From Xiphias gladius (taxonomy: Eukaryota; Chordata; Actinopteri; Istiophoriformes; Xiphiidae), in contig NC_053410.1 in assembly GCF_016859285.1 (NCBI RefSeq), positions 21,221,558 through 21,285,557 on the forward strand: DNA of 64,000 bases. The letters are read 5' to 3'. The translations under genes were made by a program, and so were the position numbers. Of the stretch, positions 49,548 through 61,978 are shown piece after piece (within the stretch, counting starts at the first letter, position 1; every line of letters begins with the position of its first letter). The notes beneath the pieces were generated by a model, which ran no database searches, was not told the origin of the DNA, and saw only the letters and a program-made list of their open reading frames with translations.

Positions 49548-50742
49548 AATGATGTGCTGGCCGATTCTTACGGTGCTACACCATATGATTTGGCAGAAGT
49601 ATTCAGATCCATTATAAGTACCAGCTGCATACTCCATTAAAGGTTCTGTTTTAAAATCCCAAGTAAAATGACTTAATATCATCTTAAACTACCAAAAGAA
49701 AAAGTGCTTGGTTTGCAATGAAATGACCCCCGCGACTGATATATTTATAAATTACAGTATTAGATTGTTGATAAGTAGCATCTACTGTTGTAGCTGTTTG
49801 AGGTGGAACTATTTTTAACTACAGTATACAATGCATTTAAAATGGTTGGGAAACAATCCATTGTATTTTGAGATCATTTTTAAATGTAAAATCTTAATCT
49901 GAAGAGTAAGTAGTTACTAGTTGTCTAGTGGAGTAAAAAGAACAATATTTGACTTAAATGTTGTGCAGCAGAAGTGTAAAGACGCAGTAAATGGAAATGC
50001 TTAAGTAAAGTAAAATTACCACAAAACTATATTTTCAGTCCTTGTTGAAATTATTGGCACCCCTGAATTTTAACTACAGAATTTAGAATATCTTCAGAAA
50101 TAAATGCAAATTAACCACTTTTGTATGATCAAAATATTTAAATAAAATCTCCAAAGTTACTGAACAAAAAAAAAAAAAATTTTTTTTCAACACTAGTGAA
50201 ATAATACAAACACAAAATGAGCCCCAGACACAATTATTGTCACCCTTCACTCATATTTGATTGCAGAACCTTTGGCAGCAATGACGGCCTCTACAGCTTT
50301 CTTGTAGCCATCTAGAAGCTTCTTGAATTCATATTAAATAATTTTCGTTGTTGTTGTTCAGTAACTTTGGACGTTTTATGAACATATTTTGGTGATACAA
50401 ATTGGTTAATTTGCACTTACTTCTAAAGATATTCTGAATTCTGTACTTAAAATTCAGGGGTACCAATAATTTCAACCAGGACTGTAAGGACGGTACTTGA
50501 GTAAATGTATTTAGTTACTTTCTACCACTGTGTGAATAAATAGTTGATACCTGAGTGCCCACATCTGCGCTGACCAGATTTTACTATGGACTTCATGTAG
50601 TTAAAAAATAACAATATGTTATACATGTATGAAATCCCTAACAGAATGCTTAAAACAAGTAACACAAGTAAAGTACCCCTGCTGAAGGACATTTCAGTTT
50701 AGATCACGACATTCATCTTTAAACATCAGTCACCAGTTGTCC
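49548..50742. other. Tail-to-tail spacer between polr1b and nanp
   Basis: AT-rich DNA with no gene. It carries the Tc1/mariner-like inverted-repeat element at 50036-50484 and the 3' UTR of nanp on the minus strand, whose polyadenylation signal I could not place. Confidence 0.6.
50036..50484. mobile_element. Non-autonomous DNA transposon with about 130-bp terminal inverted repeats
   Basis: The left end (50036-50165) and right end (50356-50484) are reverse complements over about 130 bp with scattered mismatches. Both start CAGTCCT, then TTGAAATTATTGG and ACCCCTGAATTTTAA, and both inner ends read AAAGTTACTGAAC. Between them lie 190 bp containing AACCTTTGGCAGCAATGACG, which I remember from Tc1/mariner-related fish elements. 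A TA dinucleotide follows the right end (50485-50486); the left flank is TT, so the expected TA duplication has mutated. Confidence 0.75.
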
Positions 50743-51850
50743 TTAATTCAGCTGTGCCAGAATATGTGGCAGATCTAACACAGTAGGGATAGTGTAGTCT
50801 GGTTTCACCGAACCGTCTGGCACAGCACCTCCTGCACTGCTGATCCAGACAGTAGCCCGTACACCGGCATTAAAGCCCCCTCGAATATCTGTGTCCATAG
50901 AGTCTCCAACCATAACACAGTCCTGGGCCCCCACCCCCAGCATGTTGAAACACAAGGTGAATATGGAGAGGAACGGTTTCTGCTCCGCATGTTCTCCCCC
51001 GATCACAATGGCGTCAAAGAACTCCTCACATCCGACTGCCTCCACTTTCTCTCTCTGGGTCTGAGCTTCCCCGTTGCTCAGCAGCAGCAGCTTGTACCTG
51101 CTGCGCAGTCGTTTCAGGAGGCCGCTTATTTGGGGGGACAGACTGAGAGCCTCCAGGCGACTGTTCTTCCACAGGGAGTAGCACTGAGCTGCCAGAGGGC
51201 GCGTGGCACCGCGGCCCAAAGCCTCCTGGATGCTCTCCTCCCAGTGACCCACTCGGACATCGTCTATGGATCTGCCAGCGGCGGGGTCAAAAGTCTCATG
51301 GAAAAGCTTCTCCTTGAACTTGTCACAAATGCTGCTGATGGCACTGTCATCGAGGCCCAGGGTGGTCCTCAGAAGTTCACTGGTCTGTAAGTCACACACA
51401 ACAAATAAACTCGTTTAATTAACACCTTTATATCTAATTGAACAATGAACCACAAGAGGTCGCCCTGGGCACATGCAGGCACCACTGAGGACACTTATTT
51501 TGGTGGACGTGGGCATTTAGCAACTTGTTAATGTGTGTGAATATACGTGTTTGGGCCAATTCCCGTACGTCTGATCCTGTTAAACAAAACGGTCCCATAT
51601 TTAATCAAAGACTAAAATGAACAGTGTATACTATGCATCAGCCTGCGCGCCTATTTTCGTGACATCTCCGCTAGCATGTTGTGTTCATACTGAAGTTGGG
51701 CAGAGCTCTGCTGGGAATTCTTTATTTAAATACCGCAGGAGAAACATTTCCACGCGTCACCTTCCGTATCGCCACTCCACCTGCCCGGCTTGTTTCAATG
51801 AGTGTGTTGTCCAAGTCAAACAGGATCGCCTTCACAGCTCCGCCGTCCAT
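50743..51850 (-). CDS. nanp: N-acylneuraminate-9-phosphatase, 243 aa
   Basis: Two exons on the minus strand: 51850-51761 (30 codons, ATG at 51850-51848) and 51384-50743 (213 codons and TAA). The intron is GTGACG to ACTTACAG, phase 0. NANP removes the phosphate of N-acetylneuraminate-9-phosphate in sialic acid synthesis in the cytosol. It is a HAD-family phosphatase: motif I is FDLDNT (D12 and D14; D12 is the nucleophile), motif II is the serine in LLLLSNG, motif III the lysine in EQKP, motif IV GDSMDTD. HWEESIQEA and QTQREK match the human enzyme (248 aa). The frame that simply extends upstream of exon 2 to an ATG at 51399 reads intron and lacks motif I, so it is rejected. nanp is tail-to-tail with polr1b. 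Confidence 0.93.
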
Positions 51851-52399
51851 TGCCGCAGCACACCGTCATTCCACGGTTACAGCGTACCACCGCTCGTTTC
51901 AACGCGGAAGCACTGCCGGGGAAACTGCACGTTGGAAGTTGTAGTTCCGATAAATGTTCAGCGCTTGCAAGTTTCATCCTCTAGAGGACGCCAGTAAATA
52001 AAATAAAAAATAAATAAAAAAATACAGTCTGAGTCTCAGCGAACTCTCCGAACGGATTTCAGGTGTTCCAGTTATAATAAATCATTCAAATAATTAGATT
52101 TAAGCCTTTTGTGTGTCGTTTAAAGAAAATGTGTGCCTTACTAAAAACTACAAATAAATTGGTGTAGGATACTACAGATGTATTACGGTTTTAAAATCCT
52201 TAAAAGATTTACAAAACCTCCCCAAATTGTAAGGTTACTGTAGAGTCACATAGAGCCTGTTATTTATTTAAGGCATAGGTTATATTTAAATAAATGACTG
52301 TAAAAGTACAACAAAATAATGTAAAATTAAAAAAAAGTAAATAACTGTACAGAGGACTAAAGGCTCCTGACTATGTGGTTACAATGTTCTGGCTGATTT

Positions 52400-52870
52400 T
52401 TAATAAGCAGCTAATTTTCCTCACATTTGAGACAGAGAAATTCATATAAAACAACACGTTATATGTGTTGTTAACAATAGGTTTATATGTAAAAAAATAA
52501 ATAAATAAAAAATTAACTGTTAAGTCTAAGTACAATTGTTAAATGTTAAATCTAAATATTAAATTTAAATTTGAAATTTTAAAAATAAATCTAATTGTTA
52601 AATATTACATCTAAATATTAAATCTAAATCTAAATGTAAAATCTAGATCTGTTAAATGTTAAATCTAAATATTAAATGTTAAATATAAATGTGAAATTTT
52701 AAATCTAAATCTCATTGTTAAATGTTAAATCTAAATATAAAATCTAAATCTAAATGATAAATCTAGATCTGTTAAATGTTAAATCTAAATATTAAATGTT
52801 AAATTTAAATATGAAACCTAATTCTAAATATTAAATCTAAGTCTAACTGTTAAATGTTAAATCTAGCTAA
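52400..52870 (+). repeat. AAATCTAAATATTAAATGTTA-type minisatellite with its flank
   Basis: From about 52530 to 52865 the sequence is an irregular array of units like TTAAATCTAAATATTAAATG. The preceding 130 bp (CTCACATTTGAGACAGAG ... GTTAACAATAGGTTTATATGT) also match a second copy in inverse orientation at 58270-58520, so the array and flank form one interspersed repeat. Confidence 0.75.
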
Positions 52871-52945
52871 GGTTTTGTGGTCCACTGTAAATCCACTTTC
52901 TGTAGCTATGATTCAGATTCGGGGTTGGTGGATCATCACAGCTTC

Positions 52946-53182
52946 TCATATACTCTTCAGGTATGTTGCAGCTGCTTCTTCCCGGAACCCAAAGAAGAAT
53001 GACACTTGTTTTTTTTCCCAAGCCCAAGCAAGAATTGCTGCTGGTTTTTCCAGGACCACAGGAAGGATTGCAACTGCTATACCCACGACCAGGGAAGTTA
53101 CAAAGTTCACACTCTTGAGCAGGCTATAATAAAAATAAATAAAAAACAACCTAACCTGAAAAAAATTCAAGTAATGTTTCAC
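52946..53182 (-). other. Unassigned minus-strand frame with hydrophobic segment
   Basis: The frame encodes an Ala/Val/Ile-rich stretch (SLVVGIAVAILPVVLEKPAA) that could be a membrane helix. A possible acceptor (TTATTATAG) precedes it on the minus strand near 53130. No partner exon or family was recognised. Confidence 0.2.
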
Positions 53183-53814
53183 ATGTATATTTTTTAAGAT
53201 GAGTCAGTGCAAAAAGTGTAAATAATTTACTTTAAACGGTGTATTTAATTCAGAATAAACTGTTGTGTTTTTCAGAGTCTATTATTGCCACACATTCATT
53301 ACACATTCACAGGATTCCTCTTTAGCAAAAGCATTGCCCTTAAATAAGAGCACAGAATTGTTTCTTGTTAATAATCACCTCTTGTGTGTGTTCACAAAAA
53401 GGACATTTTCAGTTGTTATGTTGCTTTGGTAGAAATTCCTATTTCATCCACCCTCATCTACTCTACCTTGCTGTTTTCCTGGTGTTAAGCTGTTTTTAAT
53501 CAAACCTAAGACTTCCCGTGGGTGTTTCACATATAAAGCCTTCTCGGTAAGGGATCATACCCCCTGAACTGTTTGGAGGCTTTTATTGAATAAAACCTCA
53601 CTTTCTAAATTAAAAAGATACTCACTAAAAATATTCACTCTTTGACTGATTTATTAATGTCCAAAACTGAATTGTTTAACATTAATAGCAGATTCCATTC
53701 ATAGCAGTCAGCAATTTTTCTCCCCTCCCTGGCAACGAGTTTTCCAATCTACCCCTTCAATGTCGCTCCCTTTCTGCCCCCTCTCTCACCATCCTCTGCA
53801 CTGTTCCCCTCCAG

Positions 53815-55800
53815 ATCTCTTCAAGTATAGGTTGATCGGCTGCAAGCTCGTCAACAGCACTCTCCTGCACAACCAAGAGGGCTGCCTGCTCACTGACATC
53901 ATCTGACATGGTCTACTTTGTCGGTTTCCTGGCCACCCTGGCTGCGATGCCAGGCAACATTGTCTCTGCACTGCTCACGGACAAGATTGGACGGTCGAGG
54001 ATGCCAGGTAATGTGGGTGCTGGGCCACATGCCACAGCATCATGTGTGTTGACAGGCAAGAAGAAAGGGAGTTAAGGTTGTACATCAGCATCCTTTATGT
54101 GCGGCAGTTGCTTTTGACCATTTGATTTCTTTAATAAAGATAGCTGGGGAAACTGGGTGTTTAAAGATAAAAGATCAGAAAACACTCTCTGCTACATTGC
54201 AAACCATCGGTTAGATTTTAGAGGCACAGTTCTCATTTGCTGCCGTGGAGCTGCTCGTTTACTGCCAGATATTGAAGTCAGTCTCCAGAACAAGTAATGA
54301 TAAGTTCCAGATCTCCTGGTGAGACTTGAGGATTAACACAATTACGATTTATGCATAGATAACATTGTCATAATCTAGGTCTGAGACAAAAATGTCTTCC
54401 ACAACCCTCTGTTTGCAGGATCTGGGGAAACAAACCTGATTTCTGTTAAAAAGCTTCAACTTAATCCTTAGTTTAAAAAGGAATACTTTAATATTTAGTC
54501 TAAAGGTTTGTCATCGACCCGGGTGCCCAAGCTGTATAAGTGTAGACTCTCTTGATAAAAGGTGCCATTAAGAGTTTCAGTTTTGCAGCCTGAGGGCTGA
54601 TCATTCTTGTTTTAGAAAACAAATATATTTAGTTTTCCTCCACAATAGCTAAATGATTTGGACAGAGCCCTGATGAAACCATGTTTATTGCACTTTCTGG
54701 CATGTACTGTGTGTAGAAATAGAAAAAATACAGCATAATTCCAAGTAATTGTCAGTTAAATTATGCAGGATCTCCTTCCTTTCTTCACGCATCACTCTTT
54801 TCCAACACCTCTCTTTTCCCCCTTCTTTCAGTGCAATGTCTTGCATCAGCGGTTTCTTCCTGTTCTCCGGCAACAGCGAGTTAGCCATGATCGCTCCGCT
54901 CTGCCTGTTTGGGGGAATCAGCATCGCCATCCTGGAACGCCCTGGATGTGCTGACTGTCGAGCTCTAACCCTCTGACAAGAGGCAGGCAATTTAGGGATG
55001 CCCTGAAATCACCCTGATGACACGTACGGTTTTAAATGATGTCATAAGAGTTGCCTCACAATGATTGGTTGGCTTACAGGGGTGGATGACACTGTGGGAT
55101 GAAATCATGGATGGTGCTTGTGATGTAACGCATCTTGTTGCCAGCTAACGGCTTAAGCGCGATGTACTCCTAGTTTTTTTTGTTGTTGTTTGTTTGTTTT
55201 TTTTGTCCCACCTTATATAGTAATAAGACACTATTTGAAATTGAACCTCATTTGACATAAAACGTGGCTGTTTGTATGGAACGTAATTCAAAATTCTCAC
55301 CAAAGCAGGAACATGCATCTTTGCATCACCCCTCTGTATTCTGTAGTACAGCTTTGGAGAATTTTGATTTTAGGAGATGTAGCTCCATCTTTTGGTTATA
55401 TACGATCCCTATAGCCTCCTCAATGAACGATGTGCAAACACAGAGAGTTCTGAAACTCACCTTAACAGTTAATATCAGCAAGAAAATGGCTGAACCTTGG
55501 GTACAAAGTGAAAGGGGAATCTTCTGTTGCTGTATTACTCCACTGATTTTCTCCTTTGGTTGTTTTTATTGATAAGGAACTGTCTTCTTTATCTGTCTCC
55601 TCTTTGTTTTTTCCAGAGCCCCAGCATCTGGCCTCCTCAATGCCGTCTGTAAGTTAGCGGCCGTGTTGGGCATAAACATCTTCACCTCGTTCGTTGGTGA
55701 AACCAAGGTTGTACCCACACTCCTTGCCTCAGGGGCGCGTGGCGGCGGGGCAGTTTTTCTCGCCCTCAAACGACCAGAGACACAGGCCAGGTGCTGCAAA
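53815..55800 (+). pseudogene. SV2A-like synaptic vesicle glycoprotein pseudogene, three 3' exons
   Basis: Three exon relics keep splice-like edges: 53815-54007, 54832-54982 and 55617-about 55800. Translated piecewise they resemble the C-terminal half of SV2 proteins (synaptic vesicle membrane transporter-fold glycoproteins), closest by memory to SV2A: LFKYRLIGCKLVNSTLLHNQ in the lumenal loop, then MVYFVGFLATLAAMPGNIVS, SGNSELAMIAPLCLFGGISI, and LLNAVCKLAAVLGINIFTSF. Lesions: an in-frame TGA and frame change before MVYF; a frame break at the first exon join; one extra A in the second exon after FGGISIA; TAA where a tyrosine codon is expected a few codons later; and a one-base loss near the C-terminal PET motif. 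The second exon is followed by GC instead of GT. The N-terminal exons are absent. Intron remnants show it was not a retrocopy. Confidence 0.75.
54008..54831 (+). other. Intron remnant of the SV2A-like pseudogene
   Basis: 0.8 kb between GTAATG and CTTCTTTCAG; no other feature recognised. Confidence 0.5.
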
Positions 55801-58269
55801 AGTGTGAGACAAATTATTCGTGATTGCTCAGAATTGTAGGCAGTGAAAACATGAGGCGGACGTAATGTTAAGGTTTTCAGTGAGAGCGTGTCATTTTATA
55901 TCCCTGCAACAACAGTACGTCTAAATGTGGTCCCCCTGACCCAATCTGATGGGACCATGGCTCTGTGAGTTAGTTCTCTGTAGTCACCTCCATTCTTCTG
56001 AGCAAATTCAACTCACCTTTCAAGTCTTGAATACTTCACCACTGTTGGATGTAAAATCAAAAAATTTCACATTTAATGCCTCAATTTGAAGCATTTTTGA
56101 CTTTACGTGGTAAAACCAAGACACGCCTCTCTGGGCTTTCTCTTTAACAGAGACCTCATTCTTTGTCTCCCGGTGTCTTCTGTTAATGCACAGACTAACT
56201 GTCCTTTTATAGATTATAGCACATTCCAGGTTTGCTTTTGTTACTGTTAGAACACAAAATGTAAATGTAAATGTGAGATGTACGTTTAAAGCACAACCAT
56301 TAGCCAATGAGAAGGTACCTAACATTTTCTTGACTTGATGAAAATGTTCAGAATCTCACACTCAATTTTCATTTTTCAATCATTCTGTATATCCCTTTGT
56401 CAGAAATGCCTTTTTAGTACCTTTCCTCCCAGACCTACAGTACACTTCCCATTTTGGATATGCGGCATTCGCCTTTTGACATTTCTGACCCCTAAAAGTC
56501 AGCCCAGTGCTTTTATTCTGCTCTTGCTAACAGTGATACCATGAACACGCTCCTTAGAGCACACTAGACATGATAGGTTCAAAATTAAAATGTTCCTTTA
56601 TGCGCTTTAGTCATATTATTACATGTTGAAACAATCAGAAGGGTTAAAAAAAAAAGGTTTAACAGAGTTTAAACTCACAGTACTGATGGTTGTGGTGCAG
56701 GAACAAAGTTTGTTAAGTGTGTAAGAGATGACAGATAAACTATAATCTAATTCTCTTTGCGAACTGAATTTTGATATTAATGTGATATTAATGTGAGTAT
56801 GCTTCTTAAATAATTAATTCTTTTTCTTTTACCATTTCACATTTGGCCAACTCTATCTTATTGGTGATGGGATGTGGGGAAGCCATTTTATTTTGATATT
56901 TGAACATGGTGCAATAACATACTGGGCTTTTTGCTCTTGGATCATGGAAGATTGAAAGATTAGTGCTCAGTGTCAGTAGAGTAAATATTACACTTGTTGG
57001 AAAATACTGCACCCAAAGTAAAAACAGCAGAGTTGTTCTATGTTATGTTTTCCTAATTTGGGATGTGTATGTTCTTGGGACACATATACATTAAACAGTA
57101 AAGATTAAATGCAGTTGAAAAGGATTATTCTGCAAATAAGGGTATGAATTTGGAGTGCACTGGGACCTTGTGTTTACGTGTGCTTTATTATACAAATGTA
57201 GCTGGATACAACATGAGATTCACCTTAGAGCGCGCACTGCCAAGGGCTTATTGTCATATATCCCACCCAGGTAACAGCACAGAGGGTTGGTGAAAATTTT
57301 TTGCCACATTCCCCTGATCTCAAAGAAAGAGTGGTGTGTTCACAACTGCACAGTAAAATAAAAGAAAAACAATCACATATGTTGACCCAGGACAGCTGAA
57401 AAAATAGACAACCCGTTGCACTAAGTGTGCACTGTTGTATATGCACAAAAGTGAATACCTTCAGTTCTTCACATATCATGATGCAGCCTTGGTAGAGATT
57501 TAAAGTGACAATCTCAAAGATCTTCATTTAAATAAATGTCTGTTAAGTCACTATCTATTGTTGAATTAGGTAACACAATGGTGCTTGAGCCCATGGCCCA
57601 CTAATGAAAGTATTGCAATATTTATATATTTGCAGCATTTTGAACTGTGTGTCTTTGGCAACCCGGAAGAAATGCTGTATTAAGTAACTGCCAATGCAAA
57701 CCGAAGATTTTATACTGCTGCAGCTTCACATTAAAAGCATTTAACTGGTGAAATGCGAGTTCACTTTTATTTTAAAGTTTTCACAGGAAATGCAATGGGT
57801 TTGTCAGTGAGCTTAGACCTTACCTTTGTTGATGAAGAGCTGCAGGCGCCTGACTGCACACCTCCAGCTTCTCAGCCAGGTAACCAGTCCCTTTTCACTA
57901 TGCCCTGCTGTTCGCAGACTCATGCCATGTGCAGGATAAAATCATCTCACGGTTGCCCACAGACTTTATTACTTTAATAAAACAATTCTGTGATCTATAG
58001 CATTAAACCGCATTTGCTGTTACCACCAGTAATTACAGGTGTCGCCAAATCAACCTGGAGTGATATCTACTCTAAGAAGTTAAAATTGAAACTACTTCAC
58101 TTACCTTTAATGGGGTGGACGGTACCGGTGGAGCACTTACACCTGCCATAACTCCCTATTCATTCTCTCCTAACTAGAGAGAACCGGACACGTTTGGGTC
58201 CTTTCAACTCATTTCACTTCTGATCCACTGTCAGTTGTGTGGGCGCGGGCCAGAGCACTGGCAAACAGA
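55801..58269. other. Non-coding DNA right of the pseudogene
   Basis: AT-rich sequence without a supported gene. A 93-bp exon-like segment at 57787-57879 is noted separately. Confidence 0.5.
57787..57879 (+). other. Exon-like segment, phase 1-1, unassigned
   Basis: Flanked by GTTTTCACAG and GTAACC. Only one of three frames is open; it reads NAMGLSVSLDLTFVDEELQA and then a Cys/Pro-rich tail. I recognise no family, and there is no neighbouring exon to support it. Confidence 0.2.
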
Positions 58270-58520
58270 TTTAAATGTGATATTTAGATTTAACATTTAA
58301 CATTTAAGATTTAAATTTCGATTTAATATTTAAAATTTATATTTAGATTTAATATTTAGATTTAACTTTTTTTTTACACATAAACATATCGTTAACAATT
58401 GCATATTACTTATATTTGTTATATATATAACATATAATGAATTTCTGCCTCAATTGTGAGCAAAATGAGCTAAATGTGAAGAAAGTGAGCTAAATATTCA
58501 AAATATATCAGTAAGAAAAT
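58270..58520 (-). repeat. Second copy of the AAATCTAAAT repeat, inverted
   Basis: The reverse complement reads CTCACAATTGAGGCAGAAATTC ... GTTAACGATATGTTTATGTG, then an array of AAATCTAAATATTAAATC units. It matches the copy at 52400-52870 in content and order, with a shorter array. Confidence 0.7.
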
Positions 58521-60276
58521 TGTAACCAAATTTTCACTTTTGGCGCCCCCTACATGACACATTATAATTCACCACAGGAATATTAAAGTAGTTACTTTTG
58601 TGAGGAAAAATGGAGCAGTTGGCCATATTTTACTCCACTATTACACTGTGTTTCAGACACAAGACATTATTTTTCCATTTGTTTCTAACTGAACTGTGGC
58701 TGGAGCCTGCTTACATTACCCACCAAAATTACTTTTAGAAAGGTAAAAATAATCAAAATAAGCGTGAAACAATCAGTTTCATCACTTGTCTAATTAAATG
58801 CTCTACGTGACTCTTGAACATGTATATTGCCAATTTAAACACATATTCCGTGACACACACTCTTTCAAAATCAAAACATACCTCAATTCTTATGCAACCC
58901 GTTCTTTGACTCGCTCTCTCATTTGGCAACGGGCCAGAGGTTCACACGCAACAGTGTGCAGGCCTGTTGCACTACTGTACCAAACCCAATCACAAATCAC
59001 AACTATCCTCTCTCACATTACCTGAGAGGACACTGATTCCAGATCAGGCGCTTGAATCTTCAACAGAAGCCTGACCTAATTATCTCAATTACCTTGGGCA
59101 AAAAAAATGTAAAAGATAAACTATGAATCAAGGAATAGTGTGAGAGCCTACCCTGCTATTATGTGTGAGAACAAACAACACCTGCAGCTTGCATGCAAAG
59201 GCGGAATATGCTTGTTTAAAAGAGAAACAGGCAGCAGATGAACTCAAAACCCTTTTTTTTTTTTTATCACCCTTAGCAATAAAAAGGGAAGTGAAACGTA
59301 AACATTGGATAAGTGAAGAACAAACTTACAAGCGTAAAGATGGAATTTCCCCTCTGATGTGAAGGAAGAAGAAAAAGAAGCAAATGACTTCCCTAACTGT
59401 CCATGTCTGACTCTTCCAAGAAAGTGCAGGCATCTGAGGGACCGGTGAGGCCTGGTGTCTTTGTCTGCACGACACCATTCCTCTTTTATCTGTGTGGGTG
59501 GCTGTGGCGGCACATAGTCACACGCTATCTCTGGGCACGAATTCCCTGCACAGGCAAATTATTAAGGGTGTTGTTCCACCAAACACCTTACAGCTGCTCT
59601 AGCAGGAAGACAACACTTTTGATCCACCTTATTTTTTTTTTGATTTGTTCAAACACCACCATCACCTATTACGTTCTCATGACCCTCCCTTGGTTCTTTA
59701 TAGCTGGGGTGTTCATCTGGGCCAGCTGTGTTTCTGATCCGTGGATGCATCTGTGGGTGTATATATCTGTTTGTGAGGATACAGGGAGCAGGTCTGCTTG
59801 TCTTTCATGGCCACTTTTGGATCAGGCCTGGATGGGATGAGTGCGAGCCAGAGGGACAGGTGAGTCTCTAGGCCGTCAGAGGAGGGAGCTTATTACTTGG
59901 GATCCAGAGGACTGGGTGGCTCCTGGGTTTTACTTAATCGCAGGTAAGCTCAAGAGAATGGAGCCCACTTTTTCCTGCAAGTTTGGAGCTGTACGTGACA
60001 CCAGAAGTGAGCAGGTCACTTGCAAATCAAGATATGAGAATTTTCTCACACAGATATTGCTCATCCGTGTGCATTCTTGACTGGGTGACACCAAATTTTT
60101 TATCTTCAATCATTAAGCTGCTCTAAAATATTGAACATTTTTCAGCTCTGAATGATATGGATCAAATATGCCTACGATGCTGCTGCGAAAGAAAGGACAG
60201 TGATAACTGGAATTTAGCTTTCTTTGTCAAGGTGCTCCCATCAAGCCTTGCTTCTGCTACAAAGACAAACTCCGGC

Positions 60277-60278
<2 letters not shown>

Positions 60279-60304
<26 letters not shown>
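60279..60304. repeat. (CA)n microsatellite
   Basis: A 26-bp CA tract, followed by scattered CA-rich sequence to about 60330. Confidence 0.9.
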
Positions 60305-60307
<3 letters not shown>

Positions 60308-61944
60308 TTAACACACACAACCACACACACATAGATGTGAGATTTTATCGAGGCCAGGGGAATGTATGAACTAAAGTCTAAGTAGAGAAACACTGGTTTG
60401 CCTAATGGCACTTGTCATGGTAACAGGGGGAGTCTGGCAACCTGCACGTACACACAAACAAAAACAACAAGATCTGGGGCAGGATGGTGCCTCCTCAGGC
60501 GGTTATGCAACGCTCTCTATGATCAGGGAGTGATATGCTTTTCTGCAAAGCTTATATAAATTGTGCGTTAGGGGCCTTCAGCAACCTTGGTGTCATTATC
60601 AAATCATAGGTATTTTGCATTTAGTTCTGTCAACTCGCTTAATGGTGGCTTAAAAAAGGACTCCTCTCAGTAGGCCTTTGTGGTTGAGTATTGTGCGTCA
60701 TCTGATGCGTGGGTACACTGAGTGTTCCTGCTCATAGAAAGACTGGACCTCCCATAGTTGTCTGGCAGGTTGCCAGTGCTGATACACCTGAGTTCGCCTG
60801 ACCGGCCACTGAACCGGTGCAGCAGCAGGGAGGGAGACAAAGTATGTGTGGTCACTGAAGTAGAGCCTCTATTTTTTTTTTTTTTACTGTCAGTGGTATA
60901 GCCCCGAGAACCTGGACCCCGGAAGATAAACCAATACCAATCTAGTCCTGGCTGGAGCACAGCAAAATCCGTATCCAGAGGGGAGTGTGTGTTAACTTAT
61001 GCCTTTGCGTTGTCAGTTCAAAATAATCCTTATGTTTAGTCTCTAGTATGGGTGAAACTCCAAAACACTAAAGTGCCCAACACTGGACATAAAGCTAAAT
61101 ATGAGAGCGAAATAAGTTAAACACAAATGAAAAAAACAAACCAACACATCAAAATAGACTTGCAGGTTTCAACACTATGTATTATGTGTCTTAGTGATTT
61201 AAAAAGAATAAAGAATAAAGTTATCACATTTTTTCTCTCTTGTCAGTTAGTTTTCCACGTTGTACTATAGCCTAAATATGCAATTTTTATGAAGTCAAAG
61301 TGATGGCATTTTAGTTAAAAAAAATAATTATGTAATTTATTGCTATTATTTGTTAAACGTAAATAATAATTCAAAATAAGTTGTTTTTTCTTGTACCATT
61401 TTTTGGTCACCTCATGCTGCAGCAGATCTACTGAAAATTTTCAACTAATAAATAACTGCCATGTTTCTGAAGAATCGTGCCTGTCCTGCTGTTTCCCAAA
61501 CTGAACATACTGAATGATCACTGCTTTAACTGTGACTCAAGTTTCCGTCTCAGAGGGAAATAAATCACATAAATGAGTCAGGATGTTAAAATGGACTTAC
61601 AAAGTCCTGTGTAATTGTGGCGTTAAGTAATATATGACTGTAATTTCTGTCAAAGACCAACAAGTCATAAAAACCTGAACAATTCTCTGGCACTGCTCTG
61701 CTGGCATGTCACTGACTCTAATTATAATGTCGCATTGTTGCAAGAGCACCTCTTTTTACCTTTGTTTGTTGGTGATATGCTCTAGATACAGCTTGAGATG
61801 ACTAAGTGGTAGGACTCAGAGTAAAAATATTTTGGAAAGCTCATAAAGAAACTAAAAGAATCAGCAATACACCGCAGATTGTGTGAAGATAACTTTCTTT
61901 TTGAGCTGACTCATCTACAGGTATGAGTAGTCCAGAGTAAACTG

Positions 61945-61946
<2 letters not shown>

Positions 61947-61977
<31 letters not shown>
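61947..61977. repeat. (GT)n microsatellite
   Basis: A GT tract of about 31 bp. Confidence 0.9.

Positions 61978-61978
<1 letters not shown>

Larger units (their letters stand above)
51851..53814. other. Spacer upstream of nanp
   Basis: Contains the nanp promoter at its left end, an AT-rich minisatellite (52400-52870), and a minus-strand frame with membrane-like sequence (52946-53182). No SV2-type exon was found before 53815. Confidence 0.55.

Noticed and set aside
51385-51399. ATG upstream of nanp exon 2 as the protein start
   Set aside because: It lies in intron sequence before the acceptor and would remove the essential FDLDNT motif, which is found in exon 1 at 51761-51850.
59403-59840. 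145-codon plus-strand frame with hydrophobic content
   Set aside because: No domain, no neighbouring exon and no codon pattern distinct from its surroundings.
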